DNA of 64,000 bases from UBA7916 sp036121365 (GCA_036121365.1 JAZAFR010000007.1:186001-250000), one strand, 5' to 3'; shown: positions 33,399 to 43,139, numbered from the stretch's first letter. Program-made: numbers and translations. The notes: a model not told the origin generated them from the letters alone.

Positions 33399-33953
33399 TT
33401 ATATTTTTTCTTCTTGAGTGTTTTCAAAGCAGAAGAGTTGCCATTTTTTTGCAAGATTGCTGATGGATTTGAACTGTTCTGATGATGATATTTTTCCAGT
33501 TGATACCCATTGCATGTCTACTGACTCATTGGATGAAATGATGGTTTCTTCTAAAGTGTAGAACAAAAAACAGAAATCGTATAAATAGTATGGGTTTGTG
33601 CTAGATGCAGATAGGTATATATCAATGTTGAAAATTTCATTTGAATGGGGCGTGATGTTTTTAATTCCAGATTCTTCTTTGGCTTCACGGAGCGCAGTTT
33701 TTTGAATGTTTTGTAAATCTGGCGTTTCGTAATGCCCTCCCAATTGAATCCATTTTTTGAGTTTTTTGTGTTGAGTGAGTAAGACTTTTCCGTTCTTTGG
33801 ATTGAAAATCCAAGCTGATCCAGTGATTTGATCGTTTACTTGGGGCAATGTTTTTTTTATAGAGAGAAAATTTTCTACTGCATTAATGGTTGCCGCTTCT
33901 TCTGGAAATTTTGTTAAATAGTCTTGAAATTGTTTTTTGCTGATCTGAACCAT
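33399..33953 (-). CDS. Nudix hydrolase
   Basis: A 184-residue nucleoside-diphosphate-linked hydrolase. The Nudix box is present in the GGH subtype: QLGGHYETPD … ALREAKEESGI, with the catalytic REAKEESG intact and two residues more than the classic G-x5-E spacing. The strand before it (SAWIFNPKNGKVLLTQHKKLKKWIQLGGH) is typical. The substrate cannot be inferred. It is divergent from the Trm112-like gene. Confidence 0.88.
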   Translation of the reverse strand: MVQISKKQFQDYLTKFPEEAATINAVENFLSIKKTLPQVNDQITGSAWIFNPKNGKVLLTQHKKLKKWIQLGGHYETPDLQNIQKTALREAKEESGIKNITPHSNEIFNIDIYLSASSTNPYYLYDFCFLFYTLEETIISSNESVDMQWVSTGKISSSEQFKSISNLAKKWQLFCFENTQEEKI

Positions 33954-34028
33954 ATTGATTTGATTGTTTGAAATGTGTTATTTTACTTTATCTTGAGTTT
34001 TGTTGCGTGTCAATCAAGGATATACTGT

Positions 34029-34220
34029 ATGGATAGAAAACTTTTAAACTGTTTGGTTTGTCCTCAAACTGGTGGTTCTTTGCAATGGATGGAACAAAAG
34101 TCAGAGCTTTGGTGTTCTTCTAGTGGTCTTGCTTTTCCAATTAAGTCAGGGATTCCTGTGATGTTAATTGAACAGGCTCGTTTGTTAACACAAGAAGAAA
34201 TTGATGAGACTTTTTCTTAG
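34029..34220 (+). CDS. Trm112/YcaR family protein
   Basis: A 63-residue protein of the Trm112-like (UPF0434, YcaR) family: LLNCLVCPQTGGSL, then ELWCSSSGLAFPIKSGIPVML. In gammaproteobacteria it usually lies in lipid A/Kdo gene neighbourhoods (lpxK–ycaR–kdsB); here it precedes a HIT protein gene by 15 bases. Only three Cys remain (CLVC and WC), so metal binding is uncertain. ATG 34029 follows AAGGA. Confidence 0.88.
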   Translation: MDRKLLNCLVCPQTGGSLQWMEQKSELWCSSSGLAFPIKSGIPVMLIEQARLLTQEEIDETFS

Positions 34221-34235
34221 GAGTGTTGGATTAAT

Positions 34236-34583
34236 ATGGATGGAGAAGAAACGATATTTTCTAAAATTATACGTAAAGAGTTACCGGCAGATATTGTTTA
34301 TGAGGATGATGAATGCTTGTGTTTCCATGATGTTTCTCCCGTTGCTCCTGTGCATCTTTTGTTAATACCCAAAAGATGTATTCCTCGTTTGGCAGATGTC
34401 AATGAAAGCAACAAAGAGATGTTGGCTGATCTTTTTCTTAAGGTGCCTATTGTTGCCGAAAAAATGGGGATTAAAGACTCTTTTCGTGTCGTTATTAATA
34501 GTGGTGCTGGTGCATGTCAGACAGTATTTCATCTGCATTTGCATATTATTGGTGGTCGTGCCCTGAATTGGCCTCCTGGTTGA
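34236..34583 (+). CDS. HIT family (HinT-like) purine nucleoside phosphoramidase
   Basis: A 115-residue histidine-triad protein. Catalytic motif FHLHLHIIGGR at the C-terminal end; N-terminal TIFSKIIRKELPADIVYED and FHDVSPVAPVHLLLIPK are typical of HinT (E. coli 119). Hydrolyses AMP-lysine-type phosphoramidates. Start ATG 34236 with GGAG 15 bases upstream (TAGGAGTGTTGGATTAAT). Confidence 0.92.
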   Translation: MDGEETIFSKIIRKELPADIVYEDDECLCFHDVSPVAPVHLLLIPKRCIPRLADVNESNKEMLADLFLKVPIVAEKMGIKDSFRVVINSGAGACQTVFHLHLHIIGGRALNWPPG

Positions 34584-34674
34584 TTTTATTGTTATTTTGA
34601 GTTTCTTTAACGGAGTGGTATGAGCGGTTGAGTGAGGCATTGATATGTGATTTTTTCATGCTTGTTTTGATAGC

Positions 34675-35760
34675 TTATAAAATTTGTGCTTTTCTGCATG
34701 TCTCTGCATAGGATAGAAATAAATATTTAAAAATTGCTGCAATTGGTATTCCCAACAGTAAACCTATTGCTCCAAGCTCTTTTGTTGCGACTATTAGTAC
34801 GATTAAGCTGGTGAATGTTGACATGCCCACACTATTGCCAATGAAATAAGGAATGAAAAATATGGATTCCAGGGTGGCTGTAATGGCATAGACGATTGCA
34901 AGACTGACGAATGAGTAAATACCTGCATTTGCAGCATAAAGGCTTAATATTGAGATGGTCATGCCAGTTGCAGATCCTATGAAGGGGATGAAGCTCAATA
35001 CTCCAGTGAGTATTCCCAGCGCTGTCGCATAAGGAACTCCTACTATGTGAAACCCAATGGTGTAACAAATTGCAAGTGATGCAATGAGTAGTAATTCTCC
35101 TCGTAAGAATGATGAAATTATGTTGTTGATTTCTAGTAAAATATTGCTGAGTTGAGCTCTGTATTTCTTTGGAGTGTATTTTTCGATGCAATCTAGAATT
35201 TCATCATAATGGATGCCAATAAAAAAATACAGGAGAGGGATCAGCAATAAGTAGATGATATAGGTGAGGGAGAGTAGTAGTTGGTTAGCGGTTCCTTGTG
35301 CGAGTGCCATGACTCTTTTGAATGTATTGGCATCGAAGTCTGTTAGGTTTTTAATGAACTTGGTGACTTGTTGTTCTATGATTCCGCTTTCAATTGATAT
35401 TGATGATCCATAGGATTCAGAGAGTTGATTGATACTGTTTGCAATGCTATGGATGAGTTTGGGTAAAGATAATAGTAAGGAACTGATTTCACGTGCAATG
35501 TATGGTAGTCCAACCAGTAAAATGGCGAGGACAATACACAAAAGAAAGATAAAAATGAGGCCAATTGCAAAAAAACGAGGCAGCTTACACGTGTTTTCGA
35601 GAAATTTAATTGCTGGTAGTGAGATATAAACAAAGATGACGGCAAATGTTGTGGAGTAAACATATTCATGTAGAGAAACAGCCAATAGTAAAACGAATGC
35701 AACTTCAATCAAAATAAGGGTTGCAAAAAGAACTTGATTTTTTGTGATGGATTTCTGCAT
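34675..35760 (-). CDS. AI-2E family (PerM/YdiK-like) membrane protein
   Basis: A 361-residue inner-membrane protein with about eight hydrophobic segments and the family's central cytoplasmic/periplasmic loop. Conserved segments: LLLIPLLYFFI, FLRGELLLIASLAICYTIGFHIVGVPYATALGILTGVLSFIPFIGSATG (contains the GxxxFIPxxG core) and GLLLGIPIAAIFKYLF. Members export small molecules or ions (autoinducer-2, Na+), with substrate unclear. It is divergent from the 1015-residue orphan gene. Confidence 0.9.
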   Translation of the reverse strand: MQKSITKNQVLFATLILIEVAFVLLLAVSLHEYVYSTTFAVIFVYISLPAIKFLENTCKLPRFFAIGLIFIFLLCIVLAILLVGLPYIAREISSLLLSLPKLIHSIANSINQLSESYGSSISIESGIIEQQVTKFIKNLTDFDANTFKRVMALAQGTANQLLLSLTYIIYLLLIPLLYFFIGIHYDEILDCIEKYTPKKYRAQLSNILLEINNIISSFLRGELLLIASLAICYTIGFHIVGVPYATALGILTGVLSFIPFIGSATGMTISILSLYAANAGIYSFVSLAIVYAITATLESIFFIPYFIGNSVGMSTFTSLIVLIVATKELGAIGLLLGIPIAAIFKYLFLSYAETCRKAQIL

Positions 35761-35915
35761 GTTTGACTCTTTCTATGTTAAATTATTATGTATATTATTT
35801 TTCATGAAAGCAATATTAATTATTTAATTTTCTGGACTTTACTCTGTTCATACTTTTCCTGGTGGAAGTTTGATTATTGAGTAACCCCATGTTATCTTTT
35901 TAATATGGGATATCA

Positions 35916-38900
35916 ATGCATAAAAAATTAAGGGTATGGATAAGTATGAGGGGAACATCTTCAGAGGATTTGTTTAGACACCTCTCTTTGACATTTGCTA
36001 GGTCCCTATCTGAAGATGAGAGAGCGCTATTAGAACCTCTGAGTGCAGAAGAACGACAATCTTTGAGAGATGTTAGTATTCCCCATGTAGAAGATTTAGA
36101 GACATCCGTTCGTCGGGTCACTCAACCTCAGAATGTGTTCTTTTCTGCTATAGATTCTGTGGTAGTGAGGTTAGACTTTGTAATAGTACAGTTCTGTTTA
36201 TTGTATTTTATGGTTTTTTTTGTTGGGGAACCGAATTATTTTAGACAGCAAAGCGTTTATAATGGAATTTATTTTTTGGGCCTTTTATGCTATTACCGTT
36301 ACTATCATAGCTTTCTTTTTGGTGTTCAGTCCGAAAGATCGGTTAGAGTTGATGAGGCTGTGGTTGCAAAAATTACAAATCTTTTTGCTGTCTCTTCGGA
36401 GAGAGTGCGTCAGTTTTTACCTAGGCATACTACTGAATCAGGAAGGGAGTCGTTACTGATTTTTAATGGTAGGCCATTGTCTGATTATGTTTCGATTATG
36501 AATGGCACTTATTTGTTTTTTATGTGGTTTTTGCTTTCTTTTATTACAAGCTATAATAATCCAGGTGATTCGTGGTTTCTTCTCGTAGCTTTACATTTGT
36601 ATCCAATTGTGTCAGTGAGCCCATTGATTTTGGATGATTGGGAATTGTTTTTTAAACATAGTTCTAGAGAGGTAATACGTGATTTTTCACAGGGGTATCG
36701 TCTTTTTCCACTGAGAGGTTGTTGGGCTGCCTTGAAAGGCTGCTGGACTGTCTTGAGTACTGTCCCGAAGAGGGGCTGGGCTGACTTCTTACTCCCATTT
36801 GGAAAAGGGTCAACGGTTTCTCAAAAATGGATTTTTGCTGACCTTCTTCTTATAGTTTTGCATTGTTGTTCGGATGGTATTGCTCAGGAGGAAGTGAACA
36901 AAGCAATAAAAAGAATACAAGGGCAACCAAGAATACGAAATAAAGATAGGAAAGGGGAAGAATATCAGGGGTTTCTTGGTATGTGTCGGTGGATCTATAC
37001 AAATCGCAATCAGGTATCCCAACTGATATCCCGAGCGGGAATGAACGCATTGTCAGGAAGGCAATTGAACGCATTGTTGAATTATACGATGCAATTGAAT
37101 TCGGACGAAGCAACGGTCGATGCTGATTTCAAGGTAGATATTTTGCGTCGTCTTTTTCAACTGTTTTCTACTGGTCGGTGTCAACAGATAATCCCTGTCA
37201 TGTATGAGAAGGCAATGGGAAAAAAACACATTGATGACGCCTATATCATTCAAATTGTCTCTGAGGTGGCCAATCAATGTGTTAACAATGAAGAACTTCT
37301 TCTGTATCTGGCTCAGATGATAGATACTTCTTTTGATGCTTTTGTACATCAGCCAAGTCGTTCGTCAGAAACCACAGTAAAAAAATTGACACGGTTTCTT
37401 CTTTATAGTGATGTGTTTAAAACACGACCCGACCTCAGGCTGCGTCGAATTGAGCAATTCAATGACCCGAAGACATCTGAGGAAAACTTGTTGATTTTAT
37501 TGATTCGTGATTTTGCAAGAATTATGTATTTTCACAGTAGTGATGATTGTTATCGTGTTGATATTCTTAATTTTATGGGGTCGTTTTTTGCTGCTCTGTC
37601 GAAAGTTGACCTTGTTGTTACTTCAGAGAGACAGAAGGTTGTTTCTTCTGTTTTTAGTGGTCTGTCATCGTATTTCTCAAAGCCTTCACGATCGAGTGAG
37701 CATAGGGAAAGTTTTGCATGCCTATGTAAATCATTATCTGGGCTAAATGATGAAGATTGTCATATTGAATCGTCTTTATTTTGGTTTGAACTTTTAAGTT
37801 TTGTCAATGGAGTCTTCATGGGATCCGGTGTGATAGATGGCGCTTGCTCTCCTTCCTTTGTAAAGTTTGTTGTGTCTAAAGTCGTTGAATACGGAGGTGA
37901 AGAAACGATCAGTCGAATTTTGGGTAAGAGTGGCGTTTCTACAGAAGGTTTAATGGAAAATAAGATGTGGCGAACTCGGACACCGAGCAATAAAATTGAA
38001 ATGCTCTATTCACTCTTTTATTCACTGTCTCTGTTATTGCGATACAATTATATTGAGATGTTTCGAGAATCATTTCAGTCTTCTGAGGATTTTAGTTTAT
38101 TTTTTAAGCAGAAATTCAGTACGGTTATGTCAGCTAAAGAAAAGAAAAAGTCTCTGTATCAATCTATTCTTTCGGGTCTTAATTTGTCCACTCGGTTTGT
38201 CGATAGTTCATTATGCTTTCTGGATAAGGTTGAAAATGAGGAAAAGCAACAGATATATAAGGACTTGTCTATTGAAGATTATGGTGAAAGAAAGAGGTCG
38301 TCTATATTATTTTTAGCCTTTTTGTTTGATTATTCTGGTCGTAATCGTGTTATTGCTTCTGACTGGATTGCTAGGTTGATGTATGGCAATGTGCTTGGGA
38401 ATCCAGGTTTCGTAAAATGGTGTCTGATGGGATTGAATTCTATATTGTTATTTCTTTCACTGTCGATTGGTTTTTTTGACTTTTCTGGGCGTCGAAAATG
38501 GTATAAAAATATCTTGAATTTGACATATTCAGTTTATTTTCTACTCACTAGAAGTATTGTGCAGTTACCTAGGCTTTTATGGCTATCTGTTCAACTTGTG
38601 TTTTTGGTTTTGGGTAATTTGCTTTATCGTGCTGGTAGATTGAGAGTTCTTGTGTTTTCATCATGTTTACTTGGTGCTTTGGCATGTGTCAATGCTCTGG
38701 CAATTTCCAGTTATTTGGTACCGGTATTGGCTTGTGTTTTTTACTATGCTTTTAAATTAGTCAGTCAAGTGATTCTCCCTTGTTTGGGAGTCGATCCTAA
38801 TCTGTCATTGTTTTGTCCATTGGTTATAAATGGTAGTACTGCCAGTGATGCTTTTTCTTCTCTTCCCCATAGGATAAACTCTGTGGACTTTGAAGCACTT

Positions 38901-38963
38901 TCTCAACACCAACCGCGGGATGATGATTTGAGTGTCGGTGGCACCGTTGTAAGTCCATTATAG
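35916..38963 (+). CDS. very large orphan membrane protein
   Basis: A 1015-residue protein that I do not recognise. A soluble N-terminal stretch (~80 residues, with SEDERALLEPLSAEERQSL) is followed by about four hydrophobic segments (VIVQFCLLYFMVFFVG, GIYFLGLLCYY, LFFMWFLLSFIT, WFLLVALHLYPIVSV). A ~550-residue helical soluble region follows, then about four more hydrophobic segments (LNSILLFLSLSIGFF, LLWLSVQLVFLVLGNLL, SSCLLGALACVNALA, LVPVLACVFYYAFKLV). The tail is hydrophilic (HQPRDDDLSVGG). No signal peptide, no catalytic motif. ATG 35916 follows TATGGGATATCA. It converges with another giant orphan gene. In a Dot/Icm genome such architecture suggests a membrane-inserted effector, but evidence is only circumstantial. 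Confidence 0.7.
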   Translation: MHKKLRVWISMRGTSSEDLFRHLSLTFARSLSEDERALLEPLSAEERQSLRDVSIPHVEDLETSVRRVTQPQNVFFSAIDSVVVRLDFVIVQFCLLYFMVFFVGEPNYFRQQSVYNGIYFLGLLCYYRYYHSFLFGVQSERSVRVDEAVVAKITNLFAVSSERVRQFLPRHTTESGRESLLIFNGRPLSDYVSIMNGTYLFFMWFLLSFITSYNNPGDSWFLLVALHLYPIVSVSPLILDDWELFFKHSSREVIRDFSQGYRLFPLRGCWAALKGCWTVLSTVPKRGWADFLLPFGKGSTVSQKWIFADLLLIVLHCCSDGIAQEEVNKAIKRIQGQPRIRNKDRKGEEYQGFLGMCRWIYTNRNQVSQLISRAGMNALSGRQLNALLNYTMQLNSDEATVDADFKVDILRRLFQLFSTGRCQQIIPVMYEKAMGKKHIDDAYIIQIVSEVANQCVNNEELLLYLAQMIDTSFDAFVHQPSRSSETTVKKLTRFLLYSDVFKTRPDLRLRRIEQFNDPKTSEENLLILLIRDFARIMYFHSSDDCYRVDILNFMGSFFAALSKVDLVVTSERQKVVSSVFSGLSSYFSKPSRSSEHRESFACLCKSLSGLNDEDCHIESSLFWFELLSFVNGVFMGSGVIDGACSPSFVKFVVSKVVEYGGEETISRILGKSGVSTEGLMENKMWRTRTPSNKIEMLYSLFYSLSLLLRYNYIEMFRESFQSSEDFSLFFKQKFSTVMSAKEKKKSLYQSILSGLNLSTRFVDSSLCFLDKVENEEKQQIYKDLSIEDYGERKRSSILFLAFLFDYSGRNRVIASDWIARLMYGNVLGNPGFVKWCLMGLNSILLFLSLSIGFFDFSGRRKWYKNILNLTYSVYFLLTRSIVQLPRLLWLSVQLVFLVLGNLLYRAGRLRVLVFSSCLLGALACVNALAISSYLVPVLACVFYYAFKLVSQVILPCLGVDPNLSLFCPLVINGSTASDAFSSLPHRINSVDFEALSQHQPRDDDLSVGGTVVSPL

Positions 38964-39277
38964 TTACTTATTTAATGCCTGGATAATTGTGACTAGATTA
39001 TCAGAGGCTTTTTTTACAGAGAAAATAGAGTTGCTTGCCTATGCTTTTTTATACGATATATCCATGCTGAATGACTTTGGTTTGAGTCAATTTATTGGTT
39101 TATGCAATGGTTTTTTTCTTATCTTTTCATTGTTTTTTCTTTTTGTATTTAGTTAAGTTGTAAAAGTAACAGGATGTGCTCCCTTTGGAGGTGCGTGCTG
39201 TTGCTTTTGTTTTTCTTTTAAACATCTAAGTTGCTGGGCAGAATCTGCCCAGCGTTAGGTGTTTGAGGTGTCCTGTT
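38964..39277. other. convergent intergenic region with palindrome
   Basis: 314 bases between two converging giant genes. It holds one strong inverted repeat at 39233–39253 (GCTGGGCAGA / TCTGCCCAGC around a single A; effectively a 7-bp GC-rich stem with a 7-base loop), 25 bases beyond the 3' end of the minus-strand gene. There is no T-run, so it is a weak terminator candidate. Otherwise T-rich sequence, no gene. Confidence 0.5.
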
Positions 39278-42200
39278 TTAGAACATGCCCAGAGCCATTG
39301 TTACTCTTCTCAACATTGACCTCTGTCCGCTTGTAAAGTCTCTGGGGGCTTCACTTTTTGAGCTATACATTGAGCTTGAGCTCACAGGGTTCAGCTTTTT
39401 ATTGACCGAGACTTTGCCTTTTTCTTTTTGTAGATCTTTTTGTGTGAGGATTAGCATAGACAACATAATAAAGCTTCCTATCAGGGCTGGGTGAATTAGG
39501 AAATATAATCCAACCGCTGCGCCGCTTGCTATAAAAGTGATTTTCGTCATATTGTTCCATCTGAAAATATTGCGCATGTTTTTCATCAGTGGTAGTGCCG
39601 ATAAAGAAACGCTTAAGCTTAATGTTAGGAGAAATTTGCAATAAAATCCTGTTATCAAACCCAGTCCCCCAATCACAGCTTTCGCAGTTGACTTTTGTTT
39701 GAATACATTATTGGTTATGTGATAGCTCAGCAGGCCGCTACACAAGGCAATGCTGACTGCTTTTAGTATCATGCATAACACATTAAAATAAAAAAAGACG
39801 GCAGTCGAGACTGCAGCTGTGATCAGTGTTGCTATTGTGGTAATCAGCAGAGGCTTTTTCCAGCCAAATTGACTGACGATTATTTTTGGCAAATAGTAAG
39901 TCGAAATGAGCATCATTTTTGCTGCATTCCATGCAAACTTTATCCAAAATAGAAGTATTGATGGCGCGTGTAAGATTCCTCTTGATATCACATAGAGTAA
40001 ACTTTTACCCCATCCTTTTATGATACTCGGAGTTTCTTTTAATAGGTTGCCTCGGTATGCTGAGTAACCCAAAAGAAATGGTGTCAAAATGAATGTTCTT
40101 AGTAGTGCTAAAAACCATCTTTGTATTCGAGTATTGGTTAGGTAAGTAAAGGTTATTTCACGAATGTACGGGCTTATATACGCGATGAAATTGATAAGGT
40201 TGCTTTTTGTCCCTTCTTTGAGGGAATTGTTTTCTGCAATGACTTTAGTTAGAACTATGTCTATGCTCGCTCTAATGCTTGATGACAACGCTCTGAGTGC
40301 TCTATGAATTGATTCTCTTGATTTTTTTGATGTTTCTCTCAATTGTTGTTGAGAAAGGATTCCATCAGATAGGCACTCGAAAAACTTAATGATGGTACTT
40401 GGCATGAAAAGAAACTCGTCCAAAGCGTTCTCTCCTTCACTTTTTATTGCAAGAGAAAAATTGTCAAGGAGGTCTTTTTGACTCAAAATAAGCGTTGTTA
40501 GAGCGGTTATCGTTGTTGTTACTGCGAGCAAGCAGTCCGTAATTAATTTGTGAGAGGACAGTCCTTGCTTTTTGGCATATTGAGTAATCCTTGTGAGTGC
40601 TTCTCTATAATACCTGGCGATTCTTTCATTTGTATCTTCTTCATATAGTTTTGACCATTCTTCTAATAATTTAAGCTCTGTAAAATTTAACGAATTAATT
40701 AGTTCTGCTTTGAGATTCTCTACTTCGGTTTTACGCTGTTTTTCCTGTTCAGGAGTCCATAGACCAAGTTTGTCATTCCATCGGTTAATCAGTTCATATG
40801 TTTTACGTTTTGGATCGTTGGCGCTAGCACTTTTTTCTGCCTCGAAAGCAGGGATGTTTTTCATTGTCCATATGTTTAACTCGGAGGTTATTGGGATGAT
40901 GTTTATGGTGAATGCAGTCGCGTGGATTAGCGTTGTACTGATAGTTTCCAGTAGGCTGTATAGTTTTGGGTTTGCTATTGTTTGTTGGAAACTTTTTTCA
41001 GTGTGAGTTAACACAGTTAATATGGTGGCGACCAAAGGGTTTTCTTTATTTTTTATTTTGTTTAATTCTTTGATTAAACTTTGGGCCATCGTTTGAATTT
41101 CAGAAGAACCCTTTTTGCTCAGTGTTTGTAATAGTTTGATGAGTGATTGTTCTGCAATTCTAATATATGGATTATTGTTGAAATTGTTTTCATTCACCGC
41201 TTCTAGACGATTTAGAAAGTTTTTCATCACTTCAGAAGGTATTTCACATGATTCTATTAAACGGGTAAATGTTTCTAAAGATGCTTGCAGCGCCTCAACT
41301 GGAGTTTTAAATGTATCAGGATTGTCAACTTCTGAATAGGCTCTACACATTAATTTAGAGTCGTATTTGGAGCTGTCCGGATGACGTTTTTCTAAATCCT
41401 CATAATGTTGCACCCAAGCTTTAAACTTTTGATTCCAATTGGTTGCTTTTTGAAGCTCAGGTTGTAAGCTTTTGGCAATCGCCTCTAAACTTTTTTTCCA
41501 GGATATTTTTGGACCTTCGCATGAACTGGCAAGAAGCGTTACTACTTTGACCAGTTCTTCATTCAGTACTTTAAGGATAGTTTTGAGGAGGGAAGATGCG
41601 TGGTCGGATAGTCTAAGATTGACAAGCTGTTCCCATGTTTCGGGCCTAAAACTTTTTAGCTCGGGTATGACTTGTTGTTTTAAAAAATCCTGAATCGGCT
41701 TTTGCGTAGTGGTGTTTATTAATCTATCCAGCTCAGATGTTGATGTTGTCATCAACAAATCTACAAATGTTCTATTGTCACCACGCTCTAATTTGGTAAT
41801 GAGTTCATTTCTAAATTCTTCCTCAAGATAACCATTATAATTTTGCCATTTAGCTCGAATTTCATCTGAAATCGCTTCCCTTTCTTCATGGCGCAATGTG
41901 CTTTCTTCTTCTTCTTGTAGCGCCTTTTGCACAGTTAAAGATATTACTTTGTCTATTTTGTCGAGTATGGCATCAAGTATGTTGTTATCCTTTGCTATAT
42001 TTTGAATGAGGTTTAGACATTCATCCCTATGAGATTTTTGAACTGTTTTTGGTGCTGGTCCTGCTATTTCTTCTATGGCTTGCATTGCAAGCTGGTATTG
42101 GTCAACGGTCATCAGTATATCGTCTACTGTTTGGAGTTTATTCCTATCGTTGTGGCCGAAGGTTTTACGAGAGGCGCTCTTCAACTTATCGCTTAGGGCT

Positions 42201-42532
42201 TTGTATAAATCATCCATGATTTTTTTGTTCGATACTAGTGCCTGATTGAATGATAGAGTTCTTGTTCTTCCACCCTGTATGTGACGCCAGGAATAGTCTG
42301 ATGTTACCCATATCGATACTTTTCGGTGTATTTCTGCACGCTTGTTAAAAGCGGCTAGTATGCGATTTGTTATTGTTCTTACTTCACTAGTTTGAATGTC
42401 CTGTGTTAGTAAGGGTGCTATAGCATCAAACTCAATAATGACTGAATTGAGTTGTTCTTCCTGTTCTTGAATTTTTATGACTTTTTCGCGTATCAGAGCG
42501 GCTGTGTTTGGTCGGGATGTCAATGCGTACAT
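39278..42532 (-). CDS. very large orphan protein, helical with C-terminal membrane segments
   Basis: A 1084-residue protein of unknown family. The first ~650 residues are charged, helical and coiled-coil-like (VIKIQEQEEQLNSVIIEFDA; KALQEEEESTLRHEEREAISDEIRAKWQ) with no enzyme motif. Weakly hydrophobic segments begin near 660, and the last ~300 residues hold about seven membrane helices (SILLFWIKFAWNAAKM, PLLITTIATLITAAVS, AVIGGLGLITGFYCKFL, ITFIASGAAVGLYFLIHPAL). The C-terminus is soluble, Ser/Lys-rich (PVSSSSMYSSKSEAPRD). No signal peptide. A good promoter lies just upstream. The plan resembles some membrane-active effectors, and it faces the other giant orphan at 35916; function is unknown. 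Confidence 0.7.
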   Translation of the reverse strand: MYALTSRPNTAALIREKVIKIQEQEEQLNSVIIEFDAIAPLLTQDIQTSEVRTITNRILAAFNKRAEIHRKVSIWVTSDYSWRHIQGGRTRTLSFNQALVSNKKIMDDLYKALSDKLKSASRKTFGHNDRNKLQTVDDILMTVDQYQLAMQAIEEIAGPAPKTVQKSHRDECLNLIQNIAKDNNILDAILDKIDKVISLTVQKALQEEEESTLRHEEREAISDEIRAKWQNYNGYLEEEFRNELITKLERGDNRTFVDLLMTTSTSELDRLINTTTQKPIQDFLKQQVIPELKSFRPETWEQLVNLRLSDHASSLLKTILKVLNEELVKVVTLLASSCEGPKISWKKSLEAIAKSLQPELQKATNWNQKFKAWVQHYEDLEKRHPDSSKYDSKLMCRAYSEVDNPDTFKTPVEALQASLETFTRLIESCEIPSEVMKNFLNRLEAVNENNFNNNPYIRIAEQSLIKLLQTLSKKGSSEIQTMAQSLIKELNKIKNKENPLVATILTVLTHTEKSFQQTIANPKLYSLLETISTTLIHATAFTINIIPITSELNIWTMKNIPAFEAEKSASANDPKRKTYELINRWNDKLGLWTPEQEKQRKTEVENLKAELINSLNFTELKLLEEWSKLYEEDTNERIARYYREALTRITQYAKKQGLSSHKLITDCLLAVTTTITALTTLILSQKDLLDNFSLAIKSEGENALDEFLFMPSTIIKFFECLSDGILSQQQLRETSKKSRESIHRALRALSSSIRASIDIVLTKVIAENNSLKEGTKSNLINFIAYISPYIREITFTYLTNTRIQRWFLALLRTFILTPFLLGYSAYRGNLLKETPSIIKGWGKSLLYVISRGILHAPSILLFWIKFAWNAAKMMLISTYYLPKIIVSQFGWKKPLLITTIATLITAAVSTAVFFYFNVLCMILKAVSIALCSGLLSYHITNNVFKQKSTAKAVIGGLGLITGFYCKFLLTLSLSVSLSALPLMKNMRNIFRWNNMTKITFIASGAAVGLYFLIHPALIGSFIMLSMLILTQKDLQKEKGKVSVNKKLNPVSSSSMYSSKSEAPRDFTSGQRSMLRRVTMALGMF

Positions 42533-42563
42533 TTTGCTTATTCCAATATTAATTTAATATAAT

Positions 42564-42591
42564 ATTAAAATATGTCTTTGGCGGCAGTCAA
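42564..42591 (-). promoter_or_regulatory. predicted promoter of the 1084-residue orphan gene
   Basis: On the minus strand TTGACT (42591–42586), 16-base spacer, TTTAAT (42569–42564), 32 bases before the ATG. The -10 overlaps one of two perfect TTAATATT octamers (42568–42561 and 42552–42545, 16 bases apart). Confidence 0.55.
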
Positions 42592-42615
42592 TTGTTGTTG
42601 AGGAATTATTTGGCT

Positions 42616-43095
42616 TTATTGTCTTAGTATTTGGTTCTTATAGATTTTTTGTTTTTCTTTTTTCCATGCTTTTTCTTTCTCATCCTGCCGCTTGTCATGC
42701 TGCTTTTTTCCCTTTGCAAGTGCTATGTTCATCTTAATCAAATTATTTTTGATGAAAAGTTTGCATGGAACAATGGTGAACCCTTTTTGTTGTACAGCAC
42801 CTATGAGCTTGTTGATTTCTCTTCTGGTAAGCAAGAGTTTTCTTGTTCTTGTTGGGTCGGCGTTGCAGTAAGCAGCGGTGGTGGGTAAGGCCGTTATGTG
42901 TGCGCCAATGAGAAAGCATTCGCCTTTTTTAATGATGATATGGCTATCTTGGAGGTTGATGCGGTTTTTTCTGATTGCTTTTACTTCCCATCCTTGTAGA
43001 ACAAGGCCTGCATCATACTTGTCTTCTAGTGCATAGTCATGATATGCTTTTTTGTTTTTAATGAGTTCTGTGATCGTGTTTGGTTTTTTATGCAT
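42616..43095 (-). CDS. smpB: SsrA-binding protein SmpB
   Basis: A 159-residue partner of tmRNA in ribosome rescue. The beta-barrel is clear (NKKAYHDYALEDKYDAGLVLQGWEVKAIR, INLQDSHIIIKKGECFLIGAHI), followed by RTRKLLLTRREINKLIG, PCKLFIKNNLIKMNIALAKGKKQHDKR and the basic C-terminal helix that enters the empty mRNA channel (KAWKKEKQKIYKNQIL). Its RNA partner ssrA is at 32484–32875. Divergent from ratA, the usual gammaproteobacterial arrangement. Confidence 0.97.
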   Translation of the reverse strand: MHKKPNTITELIKNKKAYHDYALEDKYDAGLVLQGWEVKAIRKNRINLQDSHIIIKKGECFLIGAHITALPTTAAYCNADPTRTRKLLLTRREINKLIGAVQQKGFTIVPCKLFIKNNLIKMNIALAKGKKQHDKRQDEKEKAWKKEKQKIYKNQILRQ

Positions 43096-43139
43096 GGGCG
43101 CTGTTCATCTGTTACTGGGTATACTGGATAAGGTTTGCT

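Noticed and set aside
39233..39253. Strong terminator between the two giant genes
   Set aside because: The palindrome is good but no T-run follows, so it is listed only as a palindrome.
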